A DNA stretch of 34,630 nt from Priestia flexa NBRC 15715 (GTDB lineage: Bacteria > Bacillota > Bacilli > Bacillales > Bacillaceae_H), in the NCBI RefSeq assembly GCF_001591565.1, contig NZ_BCVD01000029.1, forward strand, positions 1 to 34,630, in the 5' to 3' direction. Below the pieces are notes generated by a model. That model saw only the letters and a program-made list of their open reading frames with translations, searched no databases and was not told where the DNA came from. The first letter of the stretch is position 1, and every line of letters begins with the position of its first letter. Shown one piece after another: positions 15,696 through 25,799 of the stretch. The translations under genes and the position numbers were made by a program.

Positions 15696-15723
15696 GAAAA
15701 AACGCCCAACTTTTGTTAGGCGC
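15696..15723 (-). terminator. Terminator of the iol operon
   Basis: On the minus strand GCGCCTAAC pairs with GTTGGGCGT (9 bp, with G-U pairs) around an AAAA loop, followed by T5. It lies 7 bp after the iolB stop. Confidence 0.85.
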
Positions 15724-15729
15724 TTTTCA

Positions 15730-16521
15730 CTACTCTTTCTCTGGCCAAATTTTTGCTCCTGGCTCAAGTAACCATTCGTGATCTCTTTCCATAATGCGCG
15801 CATTCCACGGATTATCATCAAGGTGACGAATCATCCAGCAAAAGTACATAGCATACCCTGGAGCCGTCGCTTGAGGATGATCTAGCTCTCCCGGGATGGT
15901 GATAAAGCTGTTGTGCACAACGCGATGAGCATCTTCTCCAACCATTGCACAGCCAAATCCTTGAGGCTTATTAAAGCGATAGTAATATACTTCAGGCTGG
16001 TCGTGATGATGCGGAGGATAGCTGGACCATCTGCCTGGATAGGAAATCACTTCACCAATGACCATGTTCGAATAAGGGGCGTTCTCGTAATCAAAAATAG
16101 TTCGGATCACGCGCTGAGCTGTTCCGTCCCATACACCTTCTCCTGCTACTTCACTTTGGCAATCCGAAGGCATATAAAGTTTAGAAGGAAAATTGCGATC
16201 ATTGTCTGTTTTTTGAACAAGGACTTCGCTTTTTCCAAGCGATGTAATCTTTACTTCATTATTGCTAGCAACGTGAAGACACCATGGATCTTCTTCAAAC
16301 ACGCTTTCACGCTCTATCTCCTGGACGTTGCCATCCCACTCGATGCGAACTTTTCCTTCTAATAAAAGTACTGCCGTTTCTTTTTCGGAATCTCGCAATA
16401 CTTGCTCCGCACCCTCTCTTAAACTATAAATCCCAATATCAAGCATCATATCTTCGTGCTTGCTTGCCATATTCGTTAATTCATTGTACCCTTCTTTTAA
16501 TTGTCCAAGCTTTTCAAACAT
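15730..16521 (-). CDS. iolB: 5-deoxy-glucuronate isomerase IolB
   Basis: This 263-aa double-cupin enzyme converts 5-deoxy-D-glucuronate to 2-deoxy-5-keto-D-gluconate, the fourth step of myo-inositol breakdown. The metal-binding cupin motif is seen in SSYPPHHHDQPEVYYYRF with the following PQGFG, and in the second set near HNSFITIPGELDHPQATAPGY and FCWMIRHL. Length and motifs match IolB. A GGAGCTGAAAG ribosome binding site precedes the ATG. It is the last gene of the operon, 27 bp after iolE, and ends at a terminator. In B. subtilis iolB is second in the operon, so the order differs here. Confidence 0.94.
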   Translation of the reverse strand: MFEKLGQLKEGYNELTNMASKHEDMMLDIGIYSLREGAEQVLRDSEKETAVLLLEGKVRIEWDGNVQEIERESVFEEDPWCLHVASNNEVKITSLGKSEVLVQKTDNDRNFPSKLYMPSDCQSEVAGEGVWDGTAQRVIRTIFDYENAPYSNMVIGEVISYPGRWSSYPPHHHDQPEVYYYRFNKPQGFGCAMVGEDAHRVVHNSFITIPGELDHPQATAPGYAMYFCWMIRHLDDNPWNARIMERDHEWLLEPGAKIWPEKE

Positions 16522-16548
16522 TTCTTTCAGCTCCTTACGTTACCTACT

Positions 16549-17445
16549 TTATAGTCCACTTTTTTCTCTAATAAATTGACGTGCTTTTAGCGCGTATTCA
16601 AACGGATTAGCAACAGCAGGGTCCTGTTCGGCTTCGACTACAAACCATCCGGTATAATCAGAATCAGCAAGCTGTTCAAAGATTGGTTCAAAGTTGATGC
16701 TACCGTCTCCTGGCACGGTAAATACTCCTTGCCGAACCGCTTGTAAAAAGCTCCATTTCTTCGCTTTCACAGCTTCGACTACGTCCCGTCGCACATCTTT
16801 CAAATGCACATGCTTAATGCGCGGTAAATACTTCTTTAAAATATACAAAGGATCTTCACCTGAAAACACTAGATGTCCCGTATCAAACAAAAGGTGAACC
16901 AACTCTGGATCGGTCATCTCCATCAGTCGATCAATCTCAGACGTCGTTTGAACACCTGTTCCCATATGATGGTGATACACAATATGCATATCCTTTTCTT
17001 TGGCAAGCATCCCTAAGTGATTTAGGCCTAGAGCAAGTCGCTGCCACTCATCTTCTGTAAACTGCGGCTTTTCATCAAAAAGCGGAGTATCCATAAGCCC
17101 TTGAATGCTGCGTCCTTGCTCTGACACAACAATCACGCTTGCACCCATCGCGTGTAAAAAGTCGCGGTGATTAATAAAAGCACTCACCGTTTCCTCCAGT
17201 GGCTTTGTCGTTAAATATGTGCTAAACCAAGCGCTTGCAATCTCTAATCTGCGATGAGACAGCGCTTTTTTTAAAACCTTCACATCACGTGGATACTTAT
17301 TGCCAACTTCGCTTCCTTTAAAACCAGCAAGCGCCATCTCGCTAATGCACTGTTCAAACGTATTTTCTCCACCAAGCTCCGGCATATCATCGTTCGTCCA
17401 TGCAATTGGCGCGATGCCAAGCTTAATTACACCTTCTTTAAACAT
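16549..17445 (-). CDS. iolE: 2-keto-myo-inositol dehydratase (inosose dehydratase) IolE
   Basis: The 298-aa TIM-barrel enzyme dehydrates 2-keto-myo-inositol to 3D-trihydroxycyclohexane-1,2-dione, the second step of the pathway. Family marks are the start [20 protein letters not shown], the metal-site segments [37 protein letters not shown], and [10 protein letters not shown]. Length equals that of B. subtilis IolE (about 297 aa). GGGAGAAGGGG precedes the ATG. It lies between iolD and iolB with gaps under 40 bp. Confidence 0.95.
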   Translation of the reverse strand: MFKEGVIKLGIAPIAWTNDDMPELGGENTFEQCISEMALAGFKGSEVGNKYPRDVKVLKKALSHRRLEIASAWFSTYLTTKPLEETVSAFINHRDFLHAMGASVIVVSEQGRSIQGLMDTPLFDEKPQFTEDEWQRLALGLNHLGMLAKEKDMHIVYHHHMGTGVQTTSEIDRLMEMTDPELVHLLFDTGHLVFSGEDPLYILKKYLPRIKHVHLKDVRRDVVEAVKAKKWSFLQAVRQGVFTVPGDGSINFEPIFEQLADSDYTGWFVVEAEQDPAVANPFEYALKARQFIREKSGL

Positions 17446-17481
17446 AGCCCCTTCTCCCCTTCAAGCTCTTATTCAATCGTA

Positions 17482-19416
17482 TTAATACAATCTTGCTTTT
17501 GTTAGATGCGCTTTTTTCTCTTCAAACGCTTCTTGCGTTTTTCCATTTTCAGATACTTCAGCAACCCCAACATGCCACCATGAGTCGTATCCACTTGTCA
17601 TGGTCTTCGGCAGCACCTTAATATCAATGAGCGTAGACACATCTTGTTTCTTCGCATCTTCAAGCGCAAATCTAAGCTCTTCTAAAGTCTGTGCTTCGTA
17701 CGTTTTCACTCCGTATCCAGCTGCGCTTTGTGCAAAGTTAATTCGGAGAATCTCACCATCTAACTTGTTAGACTGTTCGTTTCTGTAGCGAAACTCCGTA
17801 CCAAAGCTACCCATTCCGTTGCCCATCTGCAAGTTATTAATACAGCCAAACCCTGAATTGTCAAACAATAAAACGTTAATTTTCTTTTTCTCCTGCAAGC
17901 TTGTCACTAGCTCTGAATGAAGCATTTGATAGCTTCCGTCTCCAACCATCGCGTATACTTCTTTATCTGGCTCAGCTAACTTAGCGCCAAATGCTCCGGC
18001 GATTTCATAACCCATGCATGAATAGCCGTACTCCATGTGATACGTATTGGGCGTGCGAGACGTCCACATCCGCTGAAGATCACCCGGCAAGCTTCCTGCT
18101 GCGCCTACGATAATCGCATCTTCATCAAGTAGATGGTTCACTTGACCAATGACGCTTGTTTGCGTTAATGATGTTCCGAGCGCTTCTTTATACTCAGAAA
18201 GTACATCATCAAGCTGTCCGCTTACTTCTGGTACAAATGCTCCCTCTTCGTAACGCACGTGATGCAAGCGTTCAAGCTCTGCTTGCCACTTCCGTTTAGC
18301 CTCAGCAATCTCCGTTCCGTAACCTGATTGATATCCGCTCTGTGTCAATTCAGCTGTTAGCGTTCGAAGCGCTTCTTTTGCATCAGCCACCACCTTTACG
18401 GCATCCAATTTATTGGCATGAAATTCAGAAATATTTAAGGTTAAAAACTCAACGGCTGGGTGCTGAAACAATTCTTTTGACCCCGTCGTAAAATCGGTGA
18501 ACCTCGTCCCAATTCCAATGACTAGGTCTGCTTCACGAGCAATTGAGTTCGCAGCGAGATTACCGGTTACACCTACTCCGCCTAGGTTATAAAAGAAATC
18601 GCTTTCAACAGCACTTTTACCAGCTTGTGTTTCACCAAAAGGAATATGGAATGCTTCTGAAAAAGCTTTTAATTCAGCTGCTGCTTCCGAATAGCGAACA
18701 CCGCCGCCGCAAATAATAATGGGCTTTTTCTTGCTTTGAATAAGCCGAACGGCATCTCTCACACTCTCTCGCGTAGGCAAACGTCTTTCCATTCGATGCA
18801 CGCGCTTTTTAAAGAAGTAGCTAGGAAAATCAAAGGCTTCTCCTTGTACATCTTGCGGCAGCGAAATTGTCACCGCTCCCGTATCAGCAGGATTGGTCAA
18901 TACGCGCATAGCATTGATCATTGCCGTCATGAGCTGTTCCGGTCGATTAACGCGGTCCCAATACTTACTCACCGCTCGAAAGGCATCGTTTGTTGAAATG
19001 GATAAGTCATGAGTTTGTTCAATTTGTTGAAGAACAGGATCAGGCTGACGAGTAGCAAACACATCACCTGGAAGCAATAAAATAGGAATGTTATTAGCTG
19101 AAGCAGTAGCGGCTGTTGTTACCATATTGGCAGAACCAGGTCCTACTGAAGAAGTGCACGCCATGATTTGTTTTCTGTGCTTTTGTTTTGCAAATGCCAT
19201 CGCAGCATTTGCCATACCTTGTTCGTTTCTTCCTTGATAGACCTCCAATTCTCCTGCATCTTGTTCAAGAGCTTGCCCAAGCCCCACCACGTTACCATGG
19301 CCGAAGATTGTAAAGATTCCTTTGATAAACTTTGTTTCGTTTCCATCAACTTCTACGTACTGGTGATTTAAAAACTTTACAAGCGCTTGTGCCGTTGTCA
19401 TTCTTTCCGTTGTCAT
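17482..19416 (-). CDS. iolD: 3D-(3,5/4)-trihydroxycyclohexane-1,2-dione hydrolase IolD
   Basis: The 644-aa thiamine-diphosphate enzyme opens the ring of the trione to 5-deoxy-glucuronate (third step). It has the three parts of the acetolactate-synthase-like fold: an N-terminal pyrimidine-binding domain with the catalytic Glu in GRNEQGM, a central domain, and the C-terminal ThDP/Mg motif GDGSYQ...NSGFGCIN (about residues 490-530). The frame extends to 19434, but the ATG at 19416 is preferred since AAAGGGGA lies 8 bp before it. B. subtilis IolD is similar in length (637 aa). It is 37 bp before iolE. Confidence 0.95.
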   Translation of the reverse strand: MTTERMTTAQALVKFLNHQYVEVDGNETKFIKGIFTIFGHGNVVGLGQALEQDAGELEVYQGRNEQGMANAAMAFAKQKHRKQIMACTSSVGPGSANMVTTAATASANNIPILLLPGDVFATRQPDPVLQQIEQTHDLSISTNDAFRAVSKYWDRVNRPEQLMTAMINAMRVLTNPADTGAVTISLPQDVQGEAFDFPSYFFKKRVHRMERRLPTRESVRDAVRLIQSKKKPIIICGGGVRYSEAAAELKAFSEAFHIPFGETQAGKSAVESDFFYNLGGVGVTGNLAANSIAREADLVIGIGTRFTDFTTGSKELFQHPAVEFLTLNISEFHANKLDAVKVVADAKEALRTLTAELTQSGYQSGYGTEIAEAKRKWQAELERLHHVRYEEGAFVPEVSGQLDDVLSEYKEALGTSLTQTSVIGQVNHLLDEDAIIVGAAGSLPGDLQRMWTSRTPNTYHMEYGYSCMGYEIAGAFGAKLAEPDKEVYAMVGDGSYQMLHSELVTSLQEKKKINVLLFDNSGFGCINNLQMGNGMGSFGTEFRYRNEQSNKLDGEILRINFAQSAAGYGVKTYEAQTLEELRFALEDAKKQDVSTLIDIKVLPKTMTSGYDSWWHVGVAEVSENGKTQEAFEEKKAHLTKARLY

Positions 19417-19497
19417 TTCTTTTTCCCCTTTCATAAAAAAGGGAAGTCTTCAGAACAAGCTGCTCCTACTACTTCCCTCTCCTTTTTTGTTTACAAC

Positions 19498-20955
19498 TTA
19501 CCAGCGAGCCGTTACCATTTTCTTTCTTGTATAGAACTCTACACCGTCTGTTCCATTCGCATGCAAATCACCATAGAATGAGTCCTTCCATCCTGAAAAT
19601 GGGAAGAATGCCATTGGAGCTGGAACACCTACGTTTACCCCTAACATACCCGATTCAATTTTTTCACGAAACTCACGCACGCTTGAACCGCTGTCTGTAT
19701 AGATGCACGCACCGTTTGCAAAGCGTGAGGCATTCGCAATATCAATGGCTTCGCCAAGGTCATTAACTCGAATAATAGATAGCACCGGAGCAAAGATTTC
19801 ATCTTGCCAAATTTTCATTTCTTGCGTAACGTTATCAAAAATGGTGGGGCCAACGAAATATCCGTTCCCTTGAACCTCAGCATCACTACGGCCATCACGA
19901 ACAAGCTTAGCACCTTGCTCAACGCCTGATTCAATATAGCCAAGCGTGCGTTCTTTATGCCCTTCACGAATAACTGGACCTAAGAAAACATTTTCTTCAA
20001 GACCATTTCCAATCACAATACGATTTGCTTCTTCTACCAATCGAGTGATAAGTTCATCCGCTACGTCTTCTTGCACCGTAACAACAGATGCAGCCATACA
20101 GCGCTCACCAGCAGAGCCAAATGCAGCCCCTACAATTTGCTTTGTCGCTACGTCTAAATCAGCATCGTTTAACACGATTGAGTGATTTTTTGCACCGGCT
20201 AAAGCCTGAACTCTTTTTAGATTTTCCGTTCCTTTTTTATACACGTATTCCGCTACTGGCTGTGAACCAACAAACGAAATTGCTTTCACGTGCTTATGTT
20301 CCAATAGTCCATTTACGACATCATGAGCACCGTTTACGATATTTAGCACGCCTTTTGGCAAACCAGCTTCTTCAAATAACTCTACTAAGCGCGCTGCTAA
20401 CAGCGGTGTACGCTCAGATGGCTTCAACACAAACGTATTTCCACAAGCGATGGCTAATGGGAACATCCAGCATGGCACCATCATCGGGAAGTTAAACGGC
20501 GTAATTCCACCAATGACGCCGATTGGATAGCGGTACATCCCCGATTCAATTCCCGTTGCGATATCAGGCAGCTGTTTGCCCATCATAAGCGTCGGTGCAC
20601 CTGCAGCGAACTCAACGCACTCAATTCCACGCTGAACTTCACCGTATGCTTCGTTATAAGACTTACCGTTTTCAAGCGTTACAAGCTTTGCTAGCTCATC
20701 CCAATGATCAACAAGAAGTTGCTGGTACTTAAACAAAATGCGCGCACGCTTTGGAACAGCTACTTGTGACCAAGTTTGAAACGCTTCATTTGCGGTTTCT
20801 ACTGCGTGATCTACATCTTCTTTTGTCGATAATGGAACATTAGCAATCACTTCGCCTGTTGCAGGATTGTAAACAGGCTCCGTTTTCGAAGTAGAAGCTT
20901 CTACCCATTGTCCACCAATATAATTTTTAACGTCTTTGACGGCTGTTTGTGTCAT
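19498..20955 (-). CDS. iolA: Methylmalonate-semialdehyde dehydrogenase (CoA-acylating) IolA/MmsA
   Basis: The 485-aa aldehyde dehydrogenase converts malonate semialdehyde to acetyl-CoA and CO2 at the end of inositol breakdown, and methylmalonate semialdehyde to propionyl-CoA. It shows the MmsA start [29 protein letters not shown], the nucleophile C286 in GSAGERCMA, and [19 protein letters not shown] near the end. The family lacks the usual general-base Glu: here ALAGAKNH (251-258) takes that place, as expected for CoA-dependent members. AAAGGGGAG precedes the ATG. It lies 21 bp after iolC. Confidence 0.96.
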   Translation of the reverse strand: MTQTAVKDVKNYIGGQWVEASTSKTEPVYNPATGEVIANVPLSTKEDVDHAVETANEAFQTWSQVAVPKRARILFKYQQLLVDHWDELAKLVTLENGKSYNEAYGEVQRGIECVEFAAGAPTLMMGKQLPDIATGIESGMYRYPIGVIGGITPFNFPMMVPCWMFPLAIACGNTFVLKPSERTPLLAARLVELFEEAGLPKGVLNIVNGAHDVVNGLLEHKHVKAISFVGSQPVAEYVYKKGTENLKRVQALAGAKNHSIVLNDADLDVATKQIVGAAFGSAGERCMAASVVTVQEDVADELITRLVEEANRIVIGNGLEENVFLGPVIREGHKERTLGYIESGVEQGAKLVRDGRSDAEVQGNGYFVGPTIFDNVTQEMKIWQDEIFAPVLSIIRVNDLGEAIDIANASRFANGACIYTDSGSSVREFREKIESGMLGVNVGVPAPMAFFPFSGWKDSFYGDLHANGTDGVEFYTRKKMVTARW

Positions 20956-20976
20956 CGTGAAATCTCCCCTTTGTTA

Positions 20977-21987
20977 TTAATAAGTTTCCTGTAAAATTTC
21001 TTCTGCTGAGCTCATAAACTCTTTAATTTCGGCAACGGTTGGCATCGCATCAGAACAGCTATGACGTGAGATAACAATCGAGGCTGATGCACTTCCAAAC
21101 CTCATGGCTTCTTTTACACTCATCCCGGTCATCACGCCGTAAATAAAAGCTGATGCATATGAATCGCCAGCACCAAAAGTTTTCAGTACCTTTGTTTTAA
21201 AAATGCCGCCGCGATAGGAGTTGCCATCTTTCGTATAGGCGATTGATCCTTCACCACCGTGCTTGATAATCACGATTTTGGCATTATAAGAAAACCATCT
21301 ATTTGCCGTTACCTCATCACTAGAAGCTTCTAAGTTTAATAGCTTTTCCATCATGTCAAATTCTTCACGCGTACCGATAATCACATCGCATTTCTCTGCG
21401 GCCAAATTATAGTAAGTTGACGTTTCTTCTTCTGAAGCCCACGTATACGGACGATAATCGATATCAAAAAACACTACTACTTCATGTTTTCGTGCATATT
21501 CTAACGCTAAAAAAACAGCTTCACGAGATGGACTTTGTGCGAGTGCTGTACCAGAAATTAAAAGTGCTTTTGATTGCTTGATATAGCCTTCTGATACGTT
21601 GTGGACATCAAGCTTTAAATCTGCAACATTGTCACGATACATCAATATGCTACAATCCGTCGGGCTTTTAATTTCTGTAAAAGCTAATCCTGTTACCGCA
21701 CCTGTGCGATCAATTGCAACATGATCCGTATCGATATTGGTTTCTGTGAGATAAGATGTAATAAAACGCCCCATTTGATCATCCGAAACTTTACCGATGA
21801 ATCCTGTGTTCAAACCAAGGCGAGATACACCAATTGCAATGTTCGCTGGAGAGCCTCCAACGTATTTCGTAAACGTCTTTGTTTCTTCCATCGGACGCTG
21901 CGTTTCATTGGCATTTAAATCGATACACAATCGTCCTAGGGCAATAAAATCAAGGGGACGGTCTTGCTTAAATTGTAGTTTGTTCAT
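20977..21987 (-). CDS. iolC: 5-dehydro-2-deoxygluconokinase IolC
   Basis: The 336-aa PfkB-family kinase phosphorylates 2-deoxy-5-keto-D-gluconate (fifth step). It shows DFIALGRLCIDLNANETQRP, the sugar site KYVGGSPANIAIG (41-53), FFDIDYRPYTW, and the anion hole with catalytic Asp in GAGDSYAS (272-279; D275). AGGAGGATAG lies before the ATG. An AAGCGCTT palindrome lies in the 66-bp gap to iolG. No iolJ aldolase, needed for the next step, is seen in the window. Confidence 0.95.
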   Translation of the reverse strand: MNKLQFKQDRPLDFIALGRLCIDLNANETQRPMEETKTFTKYVGGSPANIAIGVSRLGLNTGFIGKVSDDQMGRFITSYLTETNIDTDHVAIDRTGAVTGLAFTEIKSPTDCSILMYRDNVADLKLDVHNVSEGYIKQSKALLISGTALAQSPSREAVFLALEYARKHEVVVFFDIDYRPYTWASEEETSTYYNLAAEKCDVIIGTREEFDMMEKLLNLEASSDEVTANRWFSYNAKIVIIKHGGEGSIAYTKDGNSYRGGIFKTKVLKTFGAGDSYASAFIYGVMTGMSVKEAMRFGSASASIVISRHSCSDAMPTVAEIKEFMSSAEEILQETY

Positions 21988-22014
21988 TATCTATCCTCCT
22001 GCTTTTTATCAATC

Positions 22015-22031
22015 AAGTTAAGCGCTTACTC
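22015..22031. promoter_or_regulatory. LacI/CcpA-type operator between iolG and iolC
   Basis: AAGTTAAGCGCTTACTC contains the perfect palindrome TAAGCGCTTA and shares 13 of its first 14 bases with the operators at the iolG and MFS promoters. Being inside the operon, it may act as a roadblock or mark a minor internal promoter. Confidence 0.65.
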
Positions 22032-22053
22032 TTTTTGCATGATAAAACGTAAT

Positions 22054-23079
22054 TCATCCATTAGTTACGTATGATTCTTCTAGACGTACAGGTCTTCCTG
22101 ATAACAGTGATTCTTTTGCTGCTTTCGCAATTCGTTCTGCTTGAAACCCATCATTTCCGCTGCAAGTTACAGGTTGGTCTGTTAAGCACGCTGTCGCGAA
22201 TTCTTTTACTTCTTCAACATAAGCTTGCGTATAGCGCTCTAAGAAGAAGTATAATGGTTTTTCTTTTACCACATGTTCACTTGTTGATACCTGAACCGTT
22301 GTTGGAATGCAGTTATCAGCTGTCGCTACACCTTTATTTCCAAAAACTTCGAGGCGTTGATCATAGCCGTATACCGCTTGTCGGCTGTTATCAATGACAC
22401 CAAGCGCTCCGTTTTCAAACTTTAGCGTTACAATCGCCGTGTCAATGTCTCCTGCTTCTCCGATTGCCGGATCCACTAGTACCGTTCCCTGAGCTGAAAC
22501 CTCAACGACTTCGCTATCCATTATGTAGCGAGCCATATCAAAATCATGAATCATCATATCCATAAATAAGCCGCCAGATGCTCTCACATAATCGATGCTT
22601 GGAGGCTGTGGATCACGAGACGTTATCTTTAAGACGTGAGGCTGACCAATTTCGTTCGTTTGTACAAGTTCTCGTACCTTTTTAAAGTTTGGATCAAAGC
22701 GGCGATTAAACCCTACTTGAAGCTTCACTCCAGCTGCTTCTACCGCTTTTAACGCATCATGTGTTTCTTCAACAGAGAAGCTGACCGGCTTTTCACAAAA
22801 AATATGTTTTTTAGCTTGAGCAGCTTCTTTAATAATAGCTGCGTGCGTATTGGTTGGTGAACAAATAAACACTGCATCAATTTCACCATCATTTAAGAGG
22901 TCGCTATAGTTTGTTGTTAACACATCAATTTCGTTTGTTGTAGCCCAGTCATGCAGATGATCTACCACCACGTCTGAAACCGCTTTGATTTTAATTTGTG
23001 GAATTAACTTTAGATTGTCAACATGAAGCTTTCCAATTCTTCCTGCTCCTATTACCCCAACCGTTAAAACATTACTCAT
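22054..23079 (-). CDS. iolG: myo-Inositol 2-dehydrogenase IolG
   Basis: The 341-aa NAD-dependent Gfo/Idh/MocA enzyme oxidises myo-inositol to 2-keto-myo-inositol, the first pathway step. It has the Rossmann motif GVIGAGRIGKLH, the catalytic lysine in CEKPVSF, GFNRRFDPNF, and the D/H pair in DMMIHDFDMARY. The frame opens at 23097, but that ATG overlaps the GGGAGG Shine-Dalgarno of the ATG at 23079, which starts the family sequence MSNVLTVGVIGAG. It is the first gene of the iol operon. The promoter and a LacI-type operator lie just upstream. Confidence 0.93.
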   Translation of the reverse strand: MSNVLTVGVIGAGRIGKLHVDNLKLIPQIKIKAVSDVVVDHLHDWATTNEIDVLTTNYSDLLNDGEIDAVFICSPTNTHAAIIKEAAQAKKHIFCEKPVSFSVEETHDALKAVEAAGVKLQVGFNRRFDPNFKKVRELVQTNEIGQPHVLKITSRDPQPPSIDYVRASGGLFMDMMIHDFDMARYIMDSEVVEVSAQGTVLVDPAIGEAGDIDTAIVTLKFENGALGVIDNSRQAVYGYDQRLEVFGNKGVATADNCIPTTVQVSTSEHVVKEKPLYFFLERYTQAYVEEVKEFATACLTDQPVTCSGNDGFQAERIAKAAKESLLSGRPVRLEESYVTNG

Positions 23080-23138
23080 TGTTTTAAATCCTCCCATCCA
23101 TACTGTTGATTCTAGTACGCATTACTTAATTTGCAATT

Positions 23139-23155
23139 AAGTTAAGCGCTTTCTT
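23139..23155. promoter_or_regulatory. Operator at the iolG promoter
   Basis: AAGTTAAGCGCTTTCTT, on the transcribed side about 8 bp downstream of the -10 of the iolG promoter. It shares 15 identical bases with the operator at 23370 in front of the divergent MFS gene. Confidence 0.75.
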
Positions 23156-23162
23156 AATTTCT

Positions 23163-23190
23163 ATTATACACACATTCTATAAAACCTCAA
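23163..23190 (-). promoter_or_regulatory. Promoter of the iol operon
   Basis: On the minus strand TTGAGG (23185-23190), 16 bp, TATAAT (23163-23168), with TGTG before the -10. The 330-bp gap between iolG and the MFS gene holds this promoter, the divergent MFS promoter and two matching operators. Confidence 0.7.
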
Positions 23191-23327
23191 TATTTTTTTA
23201 ATTTTTACATAATTTATTTTAAAGAAAAATTGAATTCTCTTTATCTAACCTTATTATATAGACATTTATTCTTCCTTCACCAACAATAAACAGGGTTTTA
23301 AAGAGTCTAAAAACTCCATAAATTTAA

Positions 23328-23356
23328 TTGACTTTTCAGAAATGTAACCGTATACT
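23328..23356 (+). promoter_or_regulatory. Promoter of the MFS permease gene
   Basis: TTGACT (23328-23333), 17 bp, TATACT (23351-23356). The start of transcription should be near 23363, just before the operator at 23370. Confidence 0.75.
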
Positions 23357-23369
23357 TCTGTTATGAATG

Positions 23370-23386
23370 AAGTTAAGCGCTTTCCT
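23370..23386. promoter_or_regulatory. Operator at the MFS permease promoter
   Basis: AAGTTAAGCGCTTTCCT, 13 bp after the -10, is identical over 15 bases to the iolG operator. A bound LacI-family protein here would block elongation or start. Confidence 0.75.
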
Positions 23387-23409
23387 TTTAAAAACTTTGA
23401 AAGTGGTGG

Positions 23410-24693
23410 ATGGGACAAATGAATATGCTTGGAACGAAGAACTCATGGATCGACAAGATTGGCATTCCTTCTAATCTATTTTGGGGGTACATAGGTATCG
23501 TTGTATTTATGATTGGGGATGGCCTTGAGCACGGTTGGCTATCACCTTACCTAGTAGAACGTGGTTTATCAATGGAACAAGCTGGTTTTTTATTCTCGCT
23601 TTACGGTATTACCGTTGCCATTAGCGCATGGTTTTCTGGTGTTCTTGTTCAAATGTGGGGGCCGAGAAAGACAATGGTTATTGGCGTTGTTTCATTTATT
23701 ATCGGTTCTATTGTTTTTATTGGCATAGCTATTCCAAGCTTGAATTATCCTTTAATTCTCTTATCTTATGGACTTCGCGGATTAGGCTATCCACTTTTTG
23801 CTTATTCATTTTTAGTTTGGGTTTCTTACAATACCCCTCAGCAATCATTAGCTAGAGCTGTTGGCTGGTTTTGGTTTGTCTTTGAGCTTGGTCTTAGCGT
23901 TATCGGCGCTTTATACTCCAGCGTAATGGTAAGCCGAATTGGGGAAATTGCGACGCTATGGACTGCTTTAGTGTTCGTAGCAATTGGTGCTATTTTATCT
24001 ATCGTCATTAACAAGGATCGATTTAACGGCAAAATTGTAAGCGATAACAAATCTAAAGAGTTGCTAAAAGGTTTAACTATCATGGCTGAGAAGCCGAAAG
24101 TAGCCATCGGTGGCGTAGTAAAAATTATTAATTCCGCTGCAAAATTTGGCTTCGTAGTCTTTTTACCAACTTATATGGTTGGCTTTAACTTTACCATTAC
24201 AGAATGGCTCCAAATATGGGGCACCTTATTTTTTGTGAACATTGTGTTTAACCTCATCTTTGGTGTTGTTGGCGATAAATTCGGCTGGGTTAACACCGTG
24301 ACGTGGTTCGGCGGTGTTGGATGCGGACTAGCTACGTTGGCGCTTTACTATACGCCCCAGATTTTTGGCCATAATTACTGGGCACTGATGCTAGTTGCTT
24401 GCTTCTACGGAGCTGCTTTAGCTGGGTACGTGCCGTTAACTGCTCTTGTCCCATCTCTTGCTCCTGATAATAAAGGAGCTGCAATGTCCGTTTTAAATCT
24501 TGGATCTGGTCTTGCAGCATTTGTTGGTCCAGCTATTGTCGCACTATTTATCGGTCCTGTCGGTGTCGGTGGCTTAATGTGGATCTTTGCTATCCTTTAT
24601 TTTGTAGGCGCTTTCTTAACGAGATTTTTAGCGTTACCTGAGCAAACCACGAGTTATCAATCCACAGACCAACAGCAAAAACTGTCTGTTTAA
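23410..24693 (+). CDS. MFS polyol permease (RbtT/DalT/CsbX-like)
   Basis: This 427-aa, 12-helix proton symporter takes up a polyol or cyclitol. The N-terminal stretch LFWGYIGIVVFMIGDGLEHG, the WFSGVLVQMWGPRKTM loop between helices 2 and 3, and YGLRGLGYPLFAYSFLVW resemble ribitol and D-arabinitol permeases and B. subtilis CsbX. It is not an IolT/IolF sugar-porter type by its motifs. Given the shared operator and divergent position to iolG, an inositol or related polyol is the likely substrate (inference). The start may be 23410 (GGTGG just before it) or Met4 at 23419. A hairpin terminator follows. Confidence 0.85.
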   Translation: MGQMNMLGTKNSWIDKIGIPSNLFWGYIGIVVFMIGDGLEHGWLSPYLVERGLSMEQAGFLFSLYGITVAISAWFSGVLVQMWGPRKTMVIGVVSFIIGSIVFIGIAIPSLNYPLILLSYGLRGLGYPLFAYSFLVWVSYNTPQQSLARAVGWFWFVFELGLSVIGALYSSVMVSRIGEIATLWTALVFVAIGAILSIVINKDRFNGKIVSDNKSKELLKGLTIMAEKPKVAIGGVVKIINSAAKFGFVVFLPTYMVGFNFTITEWLQIWGTLFFVNIVFNLIFGVVGDKFGWVNTVTWFGGVGCGLATLALYYTPQIFGHNYWALMLVACFYGAALAGYVPLTALVPSLAPDNKGAAMSVLNLGSGLAAFVGPAIVALFIGPVGVGGLMWIFAILYFVGAFLTRFLALPEQTTSYQSTDQQQKLSV

Positions 24694-24713
24694 CTGAATA
24701 AAATGTGCAGAGA

Positions 24714-24740
24714 ACGCCTCACACGATGTGAGGCGTCTTA
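24714..24740. terminator. Terminator between the MFS gene and the converging Gfo/Idh gene
   Basis: A perfect 10-bp stem, ACGCCTCACA with TGTGAGGCGT, and a 3-nt loop are followed by CTTATTGTT on the plus strand. The T-tract is modest. It lies 20 bp after the MFS stop and 8 bp after the end of the opposing gene. Confidence 0.75.
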
Positions 24741-24743
24741 TTG

Positions 24744-25784
24744 TTACTTTGTACTAGAGTAAGCTTTAACGTGAACCAGCTCACCCGTTTCAAATGATTC
24801 TTTACAAGCATATCCTAATAGTGAAGCCTGCACGCCATCTTTAGCAGTGATAGCTGGCTTGCTACCAGTTTGAATACAATGAATAAATTCTTCAACCTCT
24901 GACAAATATGCCTGTGCGAATCGTTCATTAAAATTAGATACGCACTCTTTCAGAGCACCCGCGTCGTTGAAAATGGTTACTGCATTCTTTTCAGGAACAG
25001 TACCAATTCGCAGACTTCCTTTTGTACCGATAATTTCTGTTTCAATATGATATCCGTGACGGCTATTTCTCCCTGCTGCAAAAAGACCCATCGTACCATT
25101 TGAAAACTTTACAAGAGCAGCTCCTGTTTCTGCATCATTTAACTCCGTGAATGCTGGGACTGAATAGGCTCCACCGATTGCCCACACTTGCTCCGCTTCA
25201 GCTCCAAGATACCATCTGGCAAGGTCAAAATCATGCACAGCCATATCTAAGAATATGCCCCCGCTATAGTTTTTTTGAGCAAACTTTAAAAATGATTCCA
25301 AACCTTCCGTAGGATCAAATCCGTAGCAACGAACCATCACAGGTTCACCTATTGCGCCTTGTTCAATTTGCTTTTTGGCATATGCATATGAATCATCATA
25401 CCTTCTCATGAACCCAAGCATAAATACTTTGTCTTGGTGGCGATTAATAATTGTCTCAATCTTTTCCACCTCTTCTAGGTAAAGGCCTAATGGCTTTTCA
25501 CTAAATACGTGATATCCCGCTTCTAATGCTTGCTGAATTTGATCACAGTGGAAGTTAGAAGGTGAAGCAATAAAAATGGCATCAAGCTCACTGTTCTGTA
25601 GCATTTCTTCATAGGATGTATACGTATATGGAATGTTCCACTTATCACTTAGTTCGGCTAACTGTTCCGTATTTAAACCACAAATTGCTTTTAATTCACA
25701 GTTTGGAATGCGAAAAGCTAAATTCTCAGCATGCTGAATTCCAAGCCTGCCTAACCCTACAATTCCTACCTTTACTTTGTTCAC
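24744..25784 (-). CDS. Gfo/Idh/MocA-family oxidoreductase (inositol dehydrogenase-like)
   Basis: The 346-aa protein has the Rossmann motif GIVGLGRLGIQH, the catalytic lysine in FSEKPLG, GFMRRYDDSY, and the D/H motif in DMAVHDFDLARWY. It is a second member next to IolG and resembles scyllo- or other-stereoisomer inositol dehydrogenases (IolX, IolW, IolU group). Its likely role is to feed another inositol isomer into the pathway (inference). The start codon is GTG, preceded by GGGGAGAGG. It lies 15 bp after the LacI gene, as the last gene of the ABC operon. Confidence 0.85.
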   Translation of the reverse strand: MNKVKVGIVGLGRLGIQHAENLAFRIPNCELKAICGLNTEQLAELSDKWNIPYTYTSYEEMLQNSELDAIFIASPSNFHCDQIQQALEAGYHVFSEKPLGLYLEEVEKIETIINRHQDKVFMLGFMRRYDDSYAYAKKQIEQGAIGEPVMVRCYGFDPTEGLESFLKFAQKNYSGGIFLDMAVHDFDLARWYLGAEAEQVWAIGGAYSVPAFTELNDAETGAALVKFSNGTMGLFAAGRNSRHGYHIETEIIGTKGSLRIGTVPEKNAVTIFNDAGALKECVSNFNERFAQAYLSEVEEFIHCIQTGSKPAITAKDGVQASLLGYACKESFETGELVHVKAYSSTK

Positions 25785-25799
25785 AGAACCTCTCCCCTT

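Noticed and set aside
22015-22031. Reading all AAGCGCTT sites as CcpA cre boxes only
   Set aside because: The longer shared flank (AAGTTAAGCGCTTTC) at the iolG and MFS promoters exceeds the cre consensus and points to the local LacI protein; a joint CcpA role stays open.
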